A DNA stretch of 64,000 nucleotides from Rhynchospora pubera (lineage: Eukaryota; Streptophyta; Magnoliopsida; Poales; Cyperaceae), in assembly GCA_028095005.1 (NCBI GenBank), contig CM051463.1, forward strand, positions 78,149,652 to 78,213,651, in the 5' to 3' direction. A program made the translations under genes and the position numbers. This document shows, one piece after another, positions 1 through 11,394 of this stretch (positions are counted from its first letter, which is position 1; each line of letters begins with the position of its first letter). A model generated the notes under the pieces. The model made no database searches. It was given only the letters and a program-made list of their open reading frames with translations, and was not told where the DNA came from.

Positions 1-345
1 CATAGATGTCTTTTTTTAGACATTTTTTTAAGATCCGAAATGCAATCGGTCGATACAAACTGTTCAAATTGATCACCATATTGAAATACCATTGGAGACC
101 AAATTTTACAATTTTTTAAATTTTTTTTGTATTTATTTTGATATGTTCAAATTGTAGGGTCTGAAATACTCCAATTATAATGTTTTTTAAAAATATCATA
201 ATAAATAGCAAAAAAATTCGAAAAAATGTAAAATTTGGTCTCCAAGAATATTTTATTGTGGTGAATAACTTGAACGGTTCAAATTGAGAATTTGGAGTTT
301 GAATCTCGAAAAACGACTCTATGGCACGGGACTCTCTGTATCATC
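1..345. mobile_element. Long-hairpin MITE, left end cut by the window
   Basis: The two halves are imperfect inverted repeats folding around about position 170. The left arm carries gaccaaattttac near 107 and the right arm carries its complement gtaaaatttggtc near 228. The right end near 300-345 holds cgaaaaacgactc followed by a short tatggcac motif. The sequence attcgaaaaaatgtaa at 216-231 recurs exactly in the elements at 45438-45841 and 62814-63216. There is no coding capacity. The left terminus and any TSD are outside or at the edge of the window, so the superfamily is not assigned here; a sister copy at 45438 has a 9-bp TSD typical of Mutator. Confidence 0.55.
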
Positions 346-542
346 TATGGCACATTAGCCATCCTTTATGTATATGTATCTTGATTGTTGTTGTTGATGC
401 TGTTATTGTTATGATGATGCTAAATTTAGATTAAAAAAAAAGTAAAAAAGTCTAAGTCGGTGTTTCTTATGCCTTATCAGGCCTTCAAGCCCGATCTTTC
501 TTCAAACCTTCCTAAATCCTGAACTAATTACCCAATTCTTTA

Positions 543-1918
543 GGGGCATGTTTGGAACGCCAAGAATAAGTCTTATTTCAGAATAGCTTATTTTGAAGGG
601 TGCCAAACATACTTTGGAATAAGATGAATAGATTATTTTGCTTTCTTATTCTAATTCCAACAAAAAGTCGGAACTGGATTAGCATAAGGTCACAGGTGAA
701 TAAAAAAATAGTAAAATATTTCTTCACTAACGAAAATCTGAGGAGAGAGAAATCATTTTCAACCTGAAAGTTGCTTTCTCTTTCGTTGCCAGTTGCCACA
801 CCACACCCTTCTTCTCCTCTCAAACCCTCTCCACTACTTCTCTCCTCCCGTTTCTTCTCTGGCCGTCGCGCCTCCAACGCCGTAGTCTTGAGATGAGCTT
901 GGTTGAAAACGAGGCTGAGCTGAGTGACTGGATCGGACAGTGAAGACAGGAAAAGGCAGGAAGAGAGGGGTTCGCTTCTAGGGGAAGAGAGGAGGCCGTA
1001 GTCTTCAGATCACCTCTTTCACCGGATTGTTTGTCCGTCGCCTCACCTATTTTGGCCATACTGGTCACACTTGTTGGATTGTGAACCTCAATCCGGTGTT
1101 TGTTCGTACTGGTCACACTTGTTGGAATTGATGAGGAAAAGATTACAAAGTTGGATTGTGAACCTCTAAAACCGTCCCTGTAGCGATGTTGATGTTTACA
1201 TGTTAGAAATGTGGTATGACCCTTGTACCAGTTAGTACAACCTGTATGTAGGGTTCTAGCATAGAATTCGGAGAATAGAGGCTTGGAATAGGTGTTATAA
1301 ATGTTTGTGACAGTGGTATATGCTTTGTACCAGTCACAGTCGAGACCAATTAGGCCATGGTACCGATCTGGTACGCATCAAATGATGTGCAGGGGTGGCT
1401 GTGTAAAGAAAAATCGAATCCAGGGGCTTGTTTTTAAATTCTAAGTGCTCCTTTGAGAAGTTGAAGGGCTGCTAATTAATCTAATGGTTCTAATATATGT
1501 CTTCAACTAATGATGCGTGTCTTTCTTTCTCAAAAGATACTAATTGATATCATCAATTCTCTTCACTTTTAAACAGAACTAAGCAATTCTAAAGAGGCAT
1601 GGACATTTTTGCACAAAAATTTTAGGAGTTTTACAATGCTCCATTTTCATGATTTTTTGTTGAAGATGTTTATTGGAGTTGCTAAACTGGAACGCAACAT
1701 TGAGGTGGCGCCAAAATAAATTGGAAAGAATATTTGCCTATAAGTTAGTTGAAAAATATATAAACAATAAATCATTTTTCCTTATTCTTATTCTTAGTTA
1801 ACCATCCAAACAACATTGAGAATTACATGAATAAGCAATTCTTTACCATTTCTTATTCACCATCCTTATTCTTAAACAAGCTATTCTATTCTTATTCACC
1901 ACACTTCCAAACACACCC
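543..1918. mobile_element. Non-autonomous TIR element, about 1.38 kb, Tourist/Harbinger-like ends
   Basis: The left end begins ggggcatgtttggaac and the right end closes ttccaaacacaccc, which is its inverted repeat with mismatches. The homology of the ends extends inward as AT-rich gaataag/cttattc blocks. Flanking bases are tta on the left and tag on the right, so a perfect 3-bp TSD is not confirmed. The interior (about 780-1130) is richer in C/T and GC than the surroundings and holds a short direct repeat (actggtcacacttgttgga near 1058 and 1108). No transposase is seen. The short open frames inside are not supported as genes. Confidence 0.45.
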
Positions 1919-1920
1919 TA

Positions 1921-2319
1921 GACCTCTCTAAGTGACCCAATCCTTGTAGAGACCGTACCGTACTTGCTCTCCAAACACGAATCCGTATCCCCTCCCGTGA
2001 GAGACGGTGCAACGCACTCATCTGCACCATCCGATTTGATCTGGACAGTTCGGATCTATTGATCGGATATTATGCACGGGGCTCCCTTAACCATGATTAA
2101 ATTATGGTTCGTTCCGAAATGTTATAATAAGTAAATGAAGGCTTGTAATTAAATTAAACTTCAGTAAATAATAAAGATTTTAATCGCCAAAAGCCTTATT
2201 TGTAGAAATGGGAATGAATAAATTCGTCTCATTTTCTTTCACCTGAAGCACCATACAAGCATTTGCCTAGTTTAGGTAATTTAATTAGAAAGAAAGATAG
2301 CTCACACATTGGAGATTTC
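1921..2319. other. Spacer downstream of the NLR gene
   Basis: No gene is seen. This is the 3' flank of the minus-strand NLR gene and probably contains its 3' UTR. Nothing else is supported. Confidence 0.4.
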
Positions 2320-3552
2320 TCATTTGCCGTAGATGAGGTGTGGTACATGCTTAATAAGTCTGCTTTCGTCTCCTCTTAGCTTTTCCACAAACACCTCAGA
2401 CATATCTTGTATGACCATTGATTGAAGCAATCTAAGGAATGAAATACCTTCTGGTACACAGTGGAGGCTCAGCAACCCAACAAGCCATAAGTCATGTAGG
2501 TTATCCATACTACCAGGTTCTATTTCTATGCGGACCAATTGTGCCATATCCACTATTGCCAATTGCTTGAGATTTGGGAAGTAACCTTGACGGAAATTTA
2601 TAAACTTCCCATCATAGGCTCTAACAAGAGAAAGGGAAACCAAGTTACACTTGAGAGCCAAGGAACTCAATGGATCCTCTTTCAATCTGCACCAATATAG
2701 GCTGAGTTCCCTCAGCTTATGAAGTGAGTCAAAGACTTGAGGAAGGATCCCCATTTCCATCCTCCCTCGAAAGCTAAGCTTTTCCAAATCAGGGAGGGGA
2801 CCTAATAAGTTCAGATTAAGAACTTCATCATTGTTTATTGCCTTTATAGAAAGAGATGTAAGGGCTGGCAACATTGCCACAGAAGCACACAGCTCTGGAA
2901 TGAAACACTGCTGTACTTTCCAGAGAACAAGGGTCCTTAACAACTTCAGCTTTTGAAGGTTTTCAGCCAAACCTCTTGTTGCTTCTACCCATTGCAAACT
3001 TTGCAGATCTTTTAGATCACATATGTTGGTTGGAACAGATGCACCGGCTATATTGTCAAATGCTCGCATATTACGATCAAGAATACGCCCCACAAACAAA
3101 TGTCGAAGATGTTTAAGATTTGATAATTCGTAAGGTAACTTCTCTACACCTGTAGCTCTGAGATCTACAGTTTGAAGGTTATGAAGATTTCCTAGTGATT
3201 TCGAAATTTTACTTATTTTAGTAAAAGATAGATCAAGATAGTGCAAATTAAATAATTCAAAAATCACTTCAGGTACATCCTTGATTTTAGAATATCTTAC
3301 GCTTAGAACCTGCAGAAGTCTGAAACTTTTTAGTGCATTCTGTATGTAAGAAGACGACATATCTTTCACAAACAAGAGAAATGTACGAAGTTTTTTTGAA
3401 CCAGAACTATGTTGAAAATCACTTCCTTTTTGAACTGAAATACGCCTAGCTTGTTCACTCAACCTTAATGTTAGATGTGGCTTGTCCCACAATATTGAAA
3501 ATCTTTCCTTTTTGGCTGTCTCTATACAAATGTCTCTCAAAAGATCATGCAT
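2320..3552 (-). CDS. MHD plus LRR half of the same NLR gene, out of frame with its N-terminal half
   Basis: This encodes 410 residues beginning MHDLLRDI, the MHD motif that ends the NB-ARC domain, followed by leucine-rich repeats from about residue 75 to the end (for example LRTFLLF, LQVLSVRYSKI, LHYLDLSFTKI, LQTVDLRATGV, LRELSLYWCRL). LRRs in this family govern effector recognition and autoinhibition. The first Met is internal to the original protein, not a true start. Joined with 3545-5077 the receptor would be a little over 900 residues, the usual size for RPM1-type NLRs, which are often intronless like this one. The open frame of 1.2 kb without any other lesion argues for recent loss or a sequencing indel rather than an old pseudogene. 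Confidence 0.85.
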   Translation of the reverse strand: MHDLLRDICIETAKKERFSILWDKPHLTLRLSEQARRISVQKGSDFQHSSGSKKLRTFLLFVKDMSSSYIQNALKSFRLLQVLSVRYSKIKDVPEVIFELFNLHYLDLSFTKISKISKSLGNLHNLQTVDLRATGVEKLPYELSNLKHLRHLFVGRILDRNMRAFDNIAGASVPTNICDLKDLQSLQWVEATRGLAENLQKLKLLRTLVLWKVQQCFIPELCASVAMLPALTSLSIKAINNDEVLNLNLLGPLPDLEKLSFRGRMEMGILPQVFDSLHKLRELSLYWCRLKEDPLSSLALKCNLVSLSLVRAYDGKFINFRQGYFPNLKQLAIVDMAQLVRIEIEPGSMDNLHDLWLVGLLSLHCVPEGISFLRLLQSMVIQDMSEVFVEKLRGDESRLIKHVPHLIYGK

Positions 3553-5077
3553 CCTGAACCTTTTTATTCTTCCATATAGATTTTTTTTGAAGTACCTGAA
3601 TCAAAGAACGATAAGCCACTTCCTTGATGTAACCTTCAGCCACTTCCTCCATAGTTATGTTCTTGCCCTTTTCCTCAACAAACCTCTCGGCTATCCATAA
3701 TCTACTAATTAGTTTCCTGCTAATATCAGCATCTTCCGGGAATAAAGCACAATATAACAAGCAATTTCTTATATTTGGTGGCAGATCCTTGATGCTAAGG
3801 TTTAGGACATCTTTAATCTGAGGGTTGTTACTGAGTTCCCAACCAAGTTGATTGTAGAACCATTTCCATTCTTGTTCATTTCGGTCTCTGCAAGCGAGCG
3901 AGCTTCCAATAACTACAATAGCAAGAGGTAATTCTTGACATTTTGTCACTATTTTTTCCCCCCAATTAGTGAGATTATCTGGGCATTTGTTTTCTGGTAA
4001 AGTGCAGAAAGCCTTTTTACAGAAAAGATTCCATGATTCTTCTTCTGAAAGTTTATTTAATTTTATTCGATTGTTCTCATCAGCTAATGAAGCCACATCT
4101 TCTTTCCGGGTGGTAATGATTACACTGCTTCCCTTATCATTTTTGGGAAATGCGTGGCATAACTGTATTGTGCCACTCTGCCAAACATCGTCTAAGATGA
4201 TCAAGTATTTTTTATCCCGGAGTTCACTTTTGAGCTTATTAACCAACTCTCTGAGATCCATGGAATCAATTCCGGGAGAAACTCCTCTCTCTTTTTGTGA
4301 CAAGACCTGCTTTATTATTCTTTTTAGTAGATCTTCAATTACATAATTCGCAGAGACAGAGACCCATGCATAACACTGAAAGTTCCTTGCAGACTCCTGC
4401 TTTTTGTAAAGAGAATGTGCAATTGTTGTTTTACCGACCCCACCCATGCCAAAGATGGAAATTACAGTGCGTTCTCTTCGATCATTTGTCAGCCACTCAG
4501 TTAATGCCTCAACCTCTTCCACATTACCTACAATTTCATCGTCATCATTAAAGTACGAATAATTTATCATATGCTGATTCGTAATTGAGTTTGACGAGCT
4601 GTTTTCTTCCCCATGTGCCAATGCAATTCCATAGCGGTCACTTCTGCTCTTCAGTATTTCAAGCTCAGCTTCCAATTGTTTAATTGTAGTAGCAATTTTA
4701 TCCCATGCTTTAAACTTCTTAACATAACCTGTGCAACATCTTGAGAAACCAGTTAATTTATTTGAATAATTTTCATTAACTGCTGCTTGACCAAGTAGAT
4801 AAGCATACTCATCAATAGTGTCCTCAATCTTCAGTGCAACATCTCTGACTCCATCCAGCCATGCGAGATATGTTGGATCATTGGAGAGGCACTTGTTTGC
4901 TTTGCCTATAACTGCTTGTATCACTTTAAATTCATTTGCAATATGCCCTATGCTGCTCTCAACTTCAGATACAGCTGATATTTTCCCAATTAGCGTAGAG
5001 CTGATTGTTTTTAGTACCTCTCCTCCAACTAAGGTAGTAATTTTCTGTAGAACACCAACTACCAAATATTCTGCCAT
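3545..5077 (-). CDS. CC-NB-ARC half of an NLR disease-resistance protein (RPM1/RPP13-like)
   Basis: This encodes the N-terminal 510 residues of a coiled-coil NLR, a cytoplasmic immune receptor whose NB-ARC ATPase switches between ADP- and ATP-bound states on pathogen detection. It starts at MAEYLVVGVLQ, typical of an Rx-type CC domain (about 1-130), with an EDVID-like motif at 85-90 (EDTIDE). NB-ARC motifs follow in order: P-loop GMGGVGKTT at 210-218, kinase-2 YLIILDDVW at 291-299, RNBS-B near 317-324, GLPL-like ELPLAI at 382-387, and RNBS-D CLLYCALFPED at 439-449. The frame then runs to an early stop just where the MHD motif should begin. The MHD motif and LRRs continue in the next frame (2320-3552, 8-bp overlap), so one extra base in an A8 run (T8 on plus, 3581-3588) splits one gene. 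Apart from this, the reading frame is clean. Either the allele is a recent pseudogene or the extra base is an assembly error. Confidence 0.88.
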   Translation of the reverse strand: MAEYLVVGVLQKITTLVGGEVLKTISSTLIGKISAVSEVESSIGHIANEFKVIQAVIGKANKCLSNDPTYLAWLDGVRDVALKIEDTIDEYAYLLGQAAVNENYSNKLTGFSRCCTGYVKKFKAWDKIATTIKQLEAELEILKSRSDRYGIALAHGEENSSSNSITNQHMINYSYFNDDDEIVGNVEEVEALTEWLTNDRRERTVISIFGMGGVGKTTIAHSLYKKQESARNFQCYAWVSVSANYVIEDLLKRIIKQVLSQKERGVSPGIDSMDLRELVNKLKSELRDKKYLIILDDVWQSGTIQLCHAFPKNDKGSSVIITTRKEDVASLADENNRIKLNKLSEEESWNLFCKKAFCTLPENKCPDNLTNWGEKIVTKCQELPLAIVVIGSSLACRDRNEQEWKWFYNQLGWELSNNPQIKDVLNLSIKDLPPNIRNCLLYCALFPEDADISRKLISRLWIAERFVEEKGKNITMEEVAEGYIKEVAYRSLIQVLQKKSIWKNKKVQDA

Positions 5078-7361
5078 CTTTTCTTGTTATGCTCTTCTTT
5101 TATTATTATTCAGTTTTCCCTTTTCCTACAATGAGAGTTAGGAGGCTAGCTGACAGTGTAATACTTCATATCGATAACGACCTGCCATGCCTTAGAAGAT
5201 AATACCAGGTTCAATATATAGCATGAAAAGTGAGATAAAGAGTTGAGTACTTAATTAATTGTATGACACTTCTAAATTATGTTCAAATTCCCTGTGGTGA
5301 TACCATGATCAATTCAACTATTGATGATAATAACATATAAACTGTTTCCACTTGTCAATATGTATTAAAGTGATGACCGTTTTACTTTTAAAAATGCGAG
5401 AAGATCACCGTGTCCAAGGCGTTGATCCTTCATTACCGCCCGATAATTATGCTAAATTGATGCCTAACTTGACCCAACCCAACCTGAATCCAGCCCGAAG
5501 TGTTACAATTTTCAGGGAATTGAGTCTAAGACTAGCTAGATACCAAGTACGTTCACTGCCACAGGCAGTGATGTTCATTATGGGCATGGAAGGACATGCC
5601 CGGCCTTCTCAATTTAGTAATGTATTTATGCATAAAGATCTAGCAACTTGTACAACTATATATCCTTAAAATTAATCTAAATTTTTCACTTATGTCAGAC
5701 GATATTGGAAAATAAACTTTATTGTAATTCATTAATAGCAAATAAATGACTCACTTATAGACCAATAGTTGAATTAACTTAGGAACAGAAAACTTATAAA
5801 TTCCGTAATAAACAAAATATAATGAAATAAAAATAGGAAAGGTACACAAGTACACAAACACAGTTTTAATGATTTCCTTTTTGGCAATCCATTCAAGCTG
5901 AAGACATTTTGGTTAATTACCTCATCAGAAGTGGCACAACAGGAGTCAAGCCAATGAGTCCAATAATTGGATAGGCAACTGAGACGATCGAATTTCCAAA
6001 TGGAACACCACTTTCAACTTCACCCGGAGTAAAGCTGACACCTCAACCCAATCAAATTACAAGCAAGCTGTCTCCCTTTTCATCCTTTTAGAGAGAAATT
6101 ATTTGCAAGACACTCTCTTCTCTCTATGCTCAGTAATATTATTAATTTATTATTATTATTATTATATCCAATTTTATCTATGTTGCTCCGCTTTTCTTAA
6201 TGTTATCTCTTTTCCTTTTCATCCTTCACAAGTAATTGCTGTTCGTTGAAGAAAGGGAGATAAAAGTCAAGTACGGAAGTTCGTGGAATTATTAATTTTG
6301 CAACCTACGGTATTAAACTAACTTTATATGTACGTGGGTGTCCTTTTAGCTTGTTTGGAGGAGTGATAGAGACACCGCGCATGCTGAGCTGAATAGAGTA
6401 CGTAATAGAACTAATTCCTGAATGTATTTTTAAACAGTGTCTCGTATTTTTGCAATGTCCGTCATTGTCATCGTCGATCGCAACATCAATGGAAGAAAAG
6501 ACCGTTTTCTTTTTTCTCTTGATAAATGATAATCATATACAATGATGAATTCCTTAGTTCTTGTATTGTGGGTTTTTTCAGAGATATAATGTGTTGATTA
6601 ATGATTTTAGTGGAAAGCATAACATAAATAATAATCAATAGCCACCTAATTGAAATAACAAAAACGAACATTTGGGTGACATTTTTTGAACTAAATGAAA
6701 TCTTAAACTTAATTGAATCAAATGTGATTAATTATAGTTAATGCATATGTTTCTTTTTTTTTGTGACAAAAAGGCATAAAGCCCGTTTCATTGAAAATGA
6801 AACACCAAAGTTTATAGTTTATAGATAAAATAAATCTACATTCCTGGTTTTCAGGGTTTGTAGACCAGAACTTTGCTCCATAATCTGATGTACGAATATG
6901 ACGCGTTTGTTACAGAGTGCTTGTTTATGCCCACCCTGAATTGAAATGCAACCATGACTAACTGCGAACAATGCTTCATGGATATGTGTCCGAAATTTCA
7001 GGGAAAGAATAGATTGATTAAGTCACTAAACTAATAAAAACACTTAGCCAGATCTTTCAAAAAAATTAAATAAATAACACTTAGCCAGATATAATAAGAT
7101 CTCTTAGAAAATTGGGGGTTAATAAAAGTTACTTAATTCATGCATATTGAAAATTAATTAATTTATAGTCATATAGCTAAGAAGTTTGTATGCTTTTTCT
7201 GTACCTAATAATCTGGTTATCCTTTGAGTAATTATTTATGTTCTTTAAATAATATTCTATTTTGGAATAAGTTGTTAATACTGGATTAATTACTTGTCCT
7301 TCATCATAATAAACACGGTAAAGAAACATGGATTCCTTCGTGTTCTTTTTTTTTTAAAAAA
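5078..7361. other. Intergenic region upstream of the NLR gene
   Basis: No protein gene is supported. It contains the presumed minus-strand promoter of the NLR (no convincing TATA box chosen) and a possible LINE 3' remnant near 6753. Short open frames here have no recognisable similarity. Confidence 0.5.
6753..7010 (-). mobile_element. Possible 3' remnant of a LINE, antisense
   Basis: A T-run at about 6753-6761 is followed by gtgacaaaaaggcataaagc and cattgaaaatgaaac. This resembles the antisense 3' untranslated end of plant LINEs, as in the element at 7378. No TSD was found and the inner end is arbitrary. Confidence 0.3.
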
Positions 7362-7377
7362 AAAATTTCTTGAATCT
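7362..7377. repeat. Target-site duplication, left copy, of the L1-type LINE
   Basis: The 16-bp sequence aaaatttcttgaatct is identical to 12230-12245. The two copies bracket the LINE exactly, with the poly(A) tail (T-run on plus) directly abutting this copy. Confidence 0.9.
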
Positions 7378-7605
7378 TTTTTTTTTTTTTTTGATACTAA
7401 GACCCCCAAGAAGGGGTTCCAATGAATAAAACCAAAGAGTTTTGAGTCACTATAAGTGACTCCATACACGAAACAGGAAAAGAAAGAAAAAACTAGCTCT
7501 AACCGCTAGTTGCAAGTCTAAACTATTACAGCTGAAAGAAAACTCTTCTGAAGCTACACAATTTTCCACATAAAAACTGCAACCCAAAAAATGCAGCACC
7601 AAATG

Positions 7606-10600
7606 TCAATCAAGAAGGTCCTCATCAGAGGTGTCTGCAGCATAGTTGACTTGTTGTTCCATGCCAGCTTGAGTTATTTCTTCCTCAAGTTCCTGAATCA
7701 CTCCCTGATGATTGTCAGACCTGTTCTCAATCTCCCCAATTTCTGGAGCAAAGTTTGGCAAACGAATGATTCCATCTGTAACTCCATTCACTCTATTCTC
7801 CAATCCAGTTGCATTGCCTGTCCAAATTAAAAATAGATTTAACACCTGAAGCACTACAGCCATAAAGTTAACACCCTTTTGATTTCTAAAAATTCTACTA
7901 TTCCTATCCTTCCATTGAATCCAGAAAGTGATTGCAATGAAATGCAGTGCAAAAACTCTGTCTTCTTTTGGAAGAGAATCACTACTATTCCAAAGGGTGT
8001 TAGTATCCTCAAACTGCAAACTAATTGCTCTATTATTATAGTTGTTAAAAATGCTCCAGATAGGATTAATTGAAGGACACTGCACTAGTAAATGATCCAT
8101 TGTTTCATTGTTAGCGCAAAAAGGACACTTGTTTGGCCCAATCCAACCTCTTTTCTGAAGGTTGTCTTGGGTCAAAATTTTATTGTTTATTGCTAACCAA
8201 AAGAAAAGTTTTACTTTTAGAGGGATTTTTAACTTCCAGACTGAGTGATTTAGATCAATCTTAAATCCCCCATTGTTGAGGAAGGCATAACAAGATTTTA
8301 CAGAATATAAACCAGAATTTTCCAACTTCCAAGTAGCTGAATCAACTTCTTCAGAAAAAGGAAAATTATGGAGAATATTAAAAATTTCTATCTTTTCTAA
8401 TTTCAAATTTGCTGAAATACCCCTGGAAAAGAACAAATTTGGTCTCCCCTTATTCCAAACTTCTGCTACAGTAACATTTGGTCTAAGTGTTTTGTTAAAT
8501 GCCAGGGGATATTTTTTATCAAAGCTATCACTTCCATACCACCTATCTGTCCAAAAGTTAGTGGTATTTCCTTGTCCTACTATCTTTTGTAAACCTGGTC
8601 TAATTATGGGGATTAGGGAGTTAATTTCTTTCCAGAAGAAAGAACTTGAAGTAGGACATTTTCCTTTATACTTTTTAGTAACTAAATCCTTCCATAAGGA
8701 TTTGTGTCCTGAAAAGTAAAACTTCCAAAGCCATTTCCCTAATAAGGCTGAATTCATTTTAGCAAGATCTAGGACACCCCAACCACCAAACTCTTTTTTC
8801 TTACACACTGTTGACCAATTTACCAGATTGAATTTCTTTGTAGAAACTTGGTTGTTACCCCCAAAGAAATTTCCTTCTAATATGATCAATCTTTGAAATC
8901 ACCCATTTAGGGCACCTAAAAAGAGAAAGATGGTATAAAGGGAGAGCTGAAAGGACTGAGTTAATAAGAATTAGCCTTCCTCCTAAGGACTGACCAATTA
9001 TCAAGTTTTTTATGAATCCTATCTATAAGAACTGACCAATCGAATTTATTGGATTTTTTCCAATGAAGTGGAACCCCTAAATAAGTTAAAGGTAAGGAGC
9101 CTATTTTACAATGCAAGTTAGAGACTAAATCTGAAGCTAGAACCTGAGAAATATTTAAAGGAATTAATTCAGATTTAGCATAATTGATTTTAAGTCCAGA
9201 GATGCCCTCAAAAGCTTTGAGAGCCCAAGACAAATTTTCTATGATCATTGAATCAGCTTTGACAAACAGCAAAGTATCATCTGCATATTGCAGATGAAAA
9301 ACTTTCTGTCCATTGTCTAGAATAGGTCCCAGACCTTCCAAATGATTGTATTCTAAACCCTTGTTTAAAATTTTTGTCAATCCTTCAGCTACCAAAAGGA
9401 AAAGATAAGGAGATATGGGGTCTCCTTGTCTCAATCCTTTTTTACATTCAAAAGATTGTCCAGCAGTCCCATTAACAAGGACTGAAGTATGACCTCCATG
9501 AAGTAGCATTTTAATCCAATTTATCCATCTGATATTGAAACCTCTTTGTTCAAGAATATTCAAGAGGAAATGCCAACTTACGTTATCAAAGGCCTTCTCA
9601 AAATCTAATTTGAGAAGGATACCCTTTTCCTTATGGCTATGAGCAAAATGTAAAACCTCTTGGGCTGCTATTACTCCATCTAGAATGTACCTTCCTTTGA
9701 GGAAGGCACTTTGATTAGGTGATATTATTCTATTAAGAACTGGAATCAATCTATTAGCTACAACTTTGGAGAAAATTTTGAAAATGCAGTTAATGAGACT
9801 GATTGGTCTATACTCAGTTATTCTAGCTGCATCAGCCACTTTTGGTATGAGACACAAATTGGCTTTGTTCAAAATTTTCATATCTAAAGTTCCTAAGTAA
9901 AAATCCCTAAAAAGACTTACTAGATCATCTTTAATATGCTCCCAAAAGTGCTGATAAAAAAATATTGGAAAACCATCTGGACAAGGAGCTTTTTCAGGGT
10001 TCATTTGAAACACAGCCTCCTTAATTTCTTCAAGTGAGAAAGGAGCTGTTAGAGCCAAATTCTCTTCAATATTAACTAGCTCATTAGCATTCCAAATGGA
10101 ACTGTTGAAGTTTCCCCAAGTATTAGAATTTCTTCCTAATAAGGAATCAAAAAATTCTAATACATGTGAGGAGATAAGAGCAGTGTCTCTAGACTCAACC
10201 CCATTTATTACTAAAGAGTTAATGAGGCTTTTTCTTTTCCTAATTGAGGCATATTTGTGAAAGAATTTAGAGTTTGCATCCCCTTCTCTAAGCCAAGTGA
10301 CTCTAGACCTTTGTCTCCAATAAGTTGCTTCATTGGAGTGGATGTCAAAGAGTTCTTTCTTTGCTTGAATGAAAGAATGCAACTCAGAATCCTCTAAGTT
10401 TCTTTCTTCCAGAATCTCCTCAGTACTTTTGATTGAAGTCACTAACCAGTTTTTTCTATCTCTAACATTTTTTCCTAAATTTCTACTCCATCCCTTAAAT
10501 TTATTTTGTAGGATAATGATTTTTGTTTTCCAATTGGAGGCTTTGTCTGTTCCTAAATGAATTTCAGACCACCATATAGGTAGTCTGGTTTTCAAATCAT

Positions 10601-11351
10601 CTTGTGACAGCCAACATTTCTCAAATTTGAAGGAAGGAGGGGATAAATTTCTACTGAAACCAGAATCTAAGACTATTGGAGTATGGTCAGAGTATATTCT
10701 AGGAAGACTATAAGTGTGAGAATCACTAAAAATGTCCATCCAATTCTGACTCACTATAAATCTATCTAGACAGGCCATCTGTCTACAATTGCCTCCTCTA
10801 GTCCAAGAAAATTTTCTATCTAAACATCTTAGATCAGTAAGATTAAATCTACTAATCCAGTTGTTAAAATTATTCATATTTCTTGGATGAAATGAGACAC
10901 CAATTTTTTCTAATCTATTTCTAATAGCATTAAAGTCTCCCCCTATTAACCAGGGGTCCTCTAAATTAGTTCCTATATCAGTTAATTCTCTCCAAAATAA
11001 AATTTTCTGGCCATCTGCAATAGGCCCATAAACAAAAGTAAGAAGGAAGTTACAAGAGGTAACTTTGTATCTTATCTTTACTGATATAGAAAAGTCTTTA
11101 ATAATCCAATTCAGAACTCTTATATTTAGATCATTTACTCCCACTAAGATACCGCCAGAGGCTCCTCTGGAGGGTAAATAATTTCAAATATAATTAGGAG
11201 AAAAAATATTTAGAAATCTTTTAGAGAAACTCTCCCACTTGGTTTCTTGGATAGAAATTAAATATGGTTTAAGAAGTTTGATGTAATCAATTAATTGACC
11301 CACTTTATTATCTCCTCTAAGACCTCTTATGTTCCAAGATAATATCTTCAT
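7606..11351 (-). pseudogene. LINE ORF2: endonuclease - reverse transcriptase - zf-RVT, inactivated
   Basis: The ORF2 start is placed at ATG 11349-11351, opening with MKILSWNIRGLRG, the usual start of L1-type endonuclease. The endonuclease shows GGDFNAI, LDRFIV and SDHTPIVL motifs. The reverse transcriptase shows YRPISLIN, FLKGR, LKLDFEKAFDNVSW, GLRQGDPISPYLF and the catalytic YADD (codons at 9277-9288). The C-terminal zf-RVT region has CPFCANNETMDHLLVQC. Lesions: an in-frame TGA at 11184-11186, a frameshift near 8985-8995, and a second near a G-run around 8860. Long open stretches of 727 and 427 codons remain, so decay is moderate. In L1-type elements the endonuclease nicks DNA and the RT copies the RNA onto the nick. 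Confidence 0.9.
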
Positions 11352-11394
11352 AAAGAAATTAACAAAGCTCAGAAAGAAAACAAAAAAGAAGTAA

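Noticed and set aside
4297..4551. Plus-strand open frames across the NLR gene
   Set aside because: They are antisense shadows of a gene whose minus-strand motifs are unmistakable.
5352..5669. 105-codon plus-strand frame upstream of the NLR
   Set aside because: No recognisable motif, paralog or plausible gene context.
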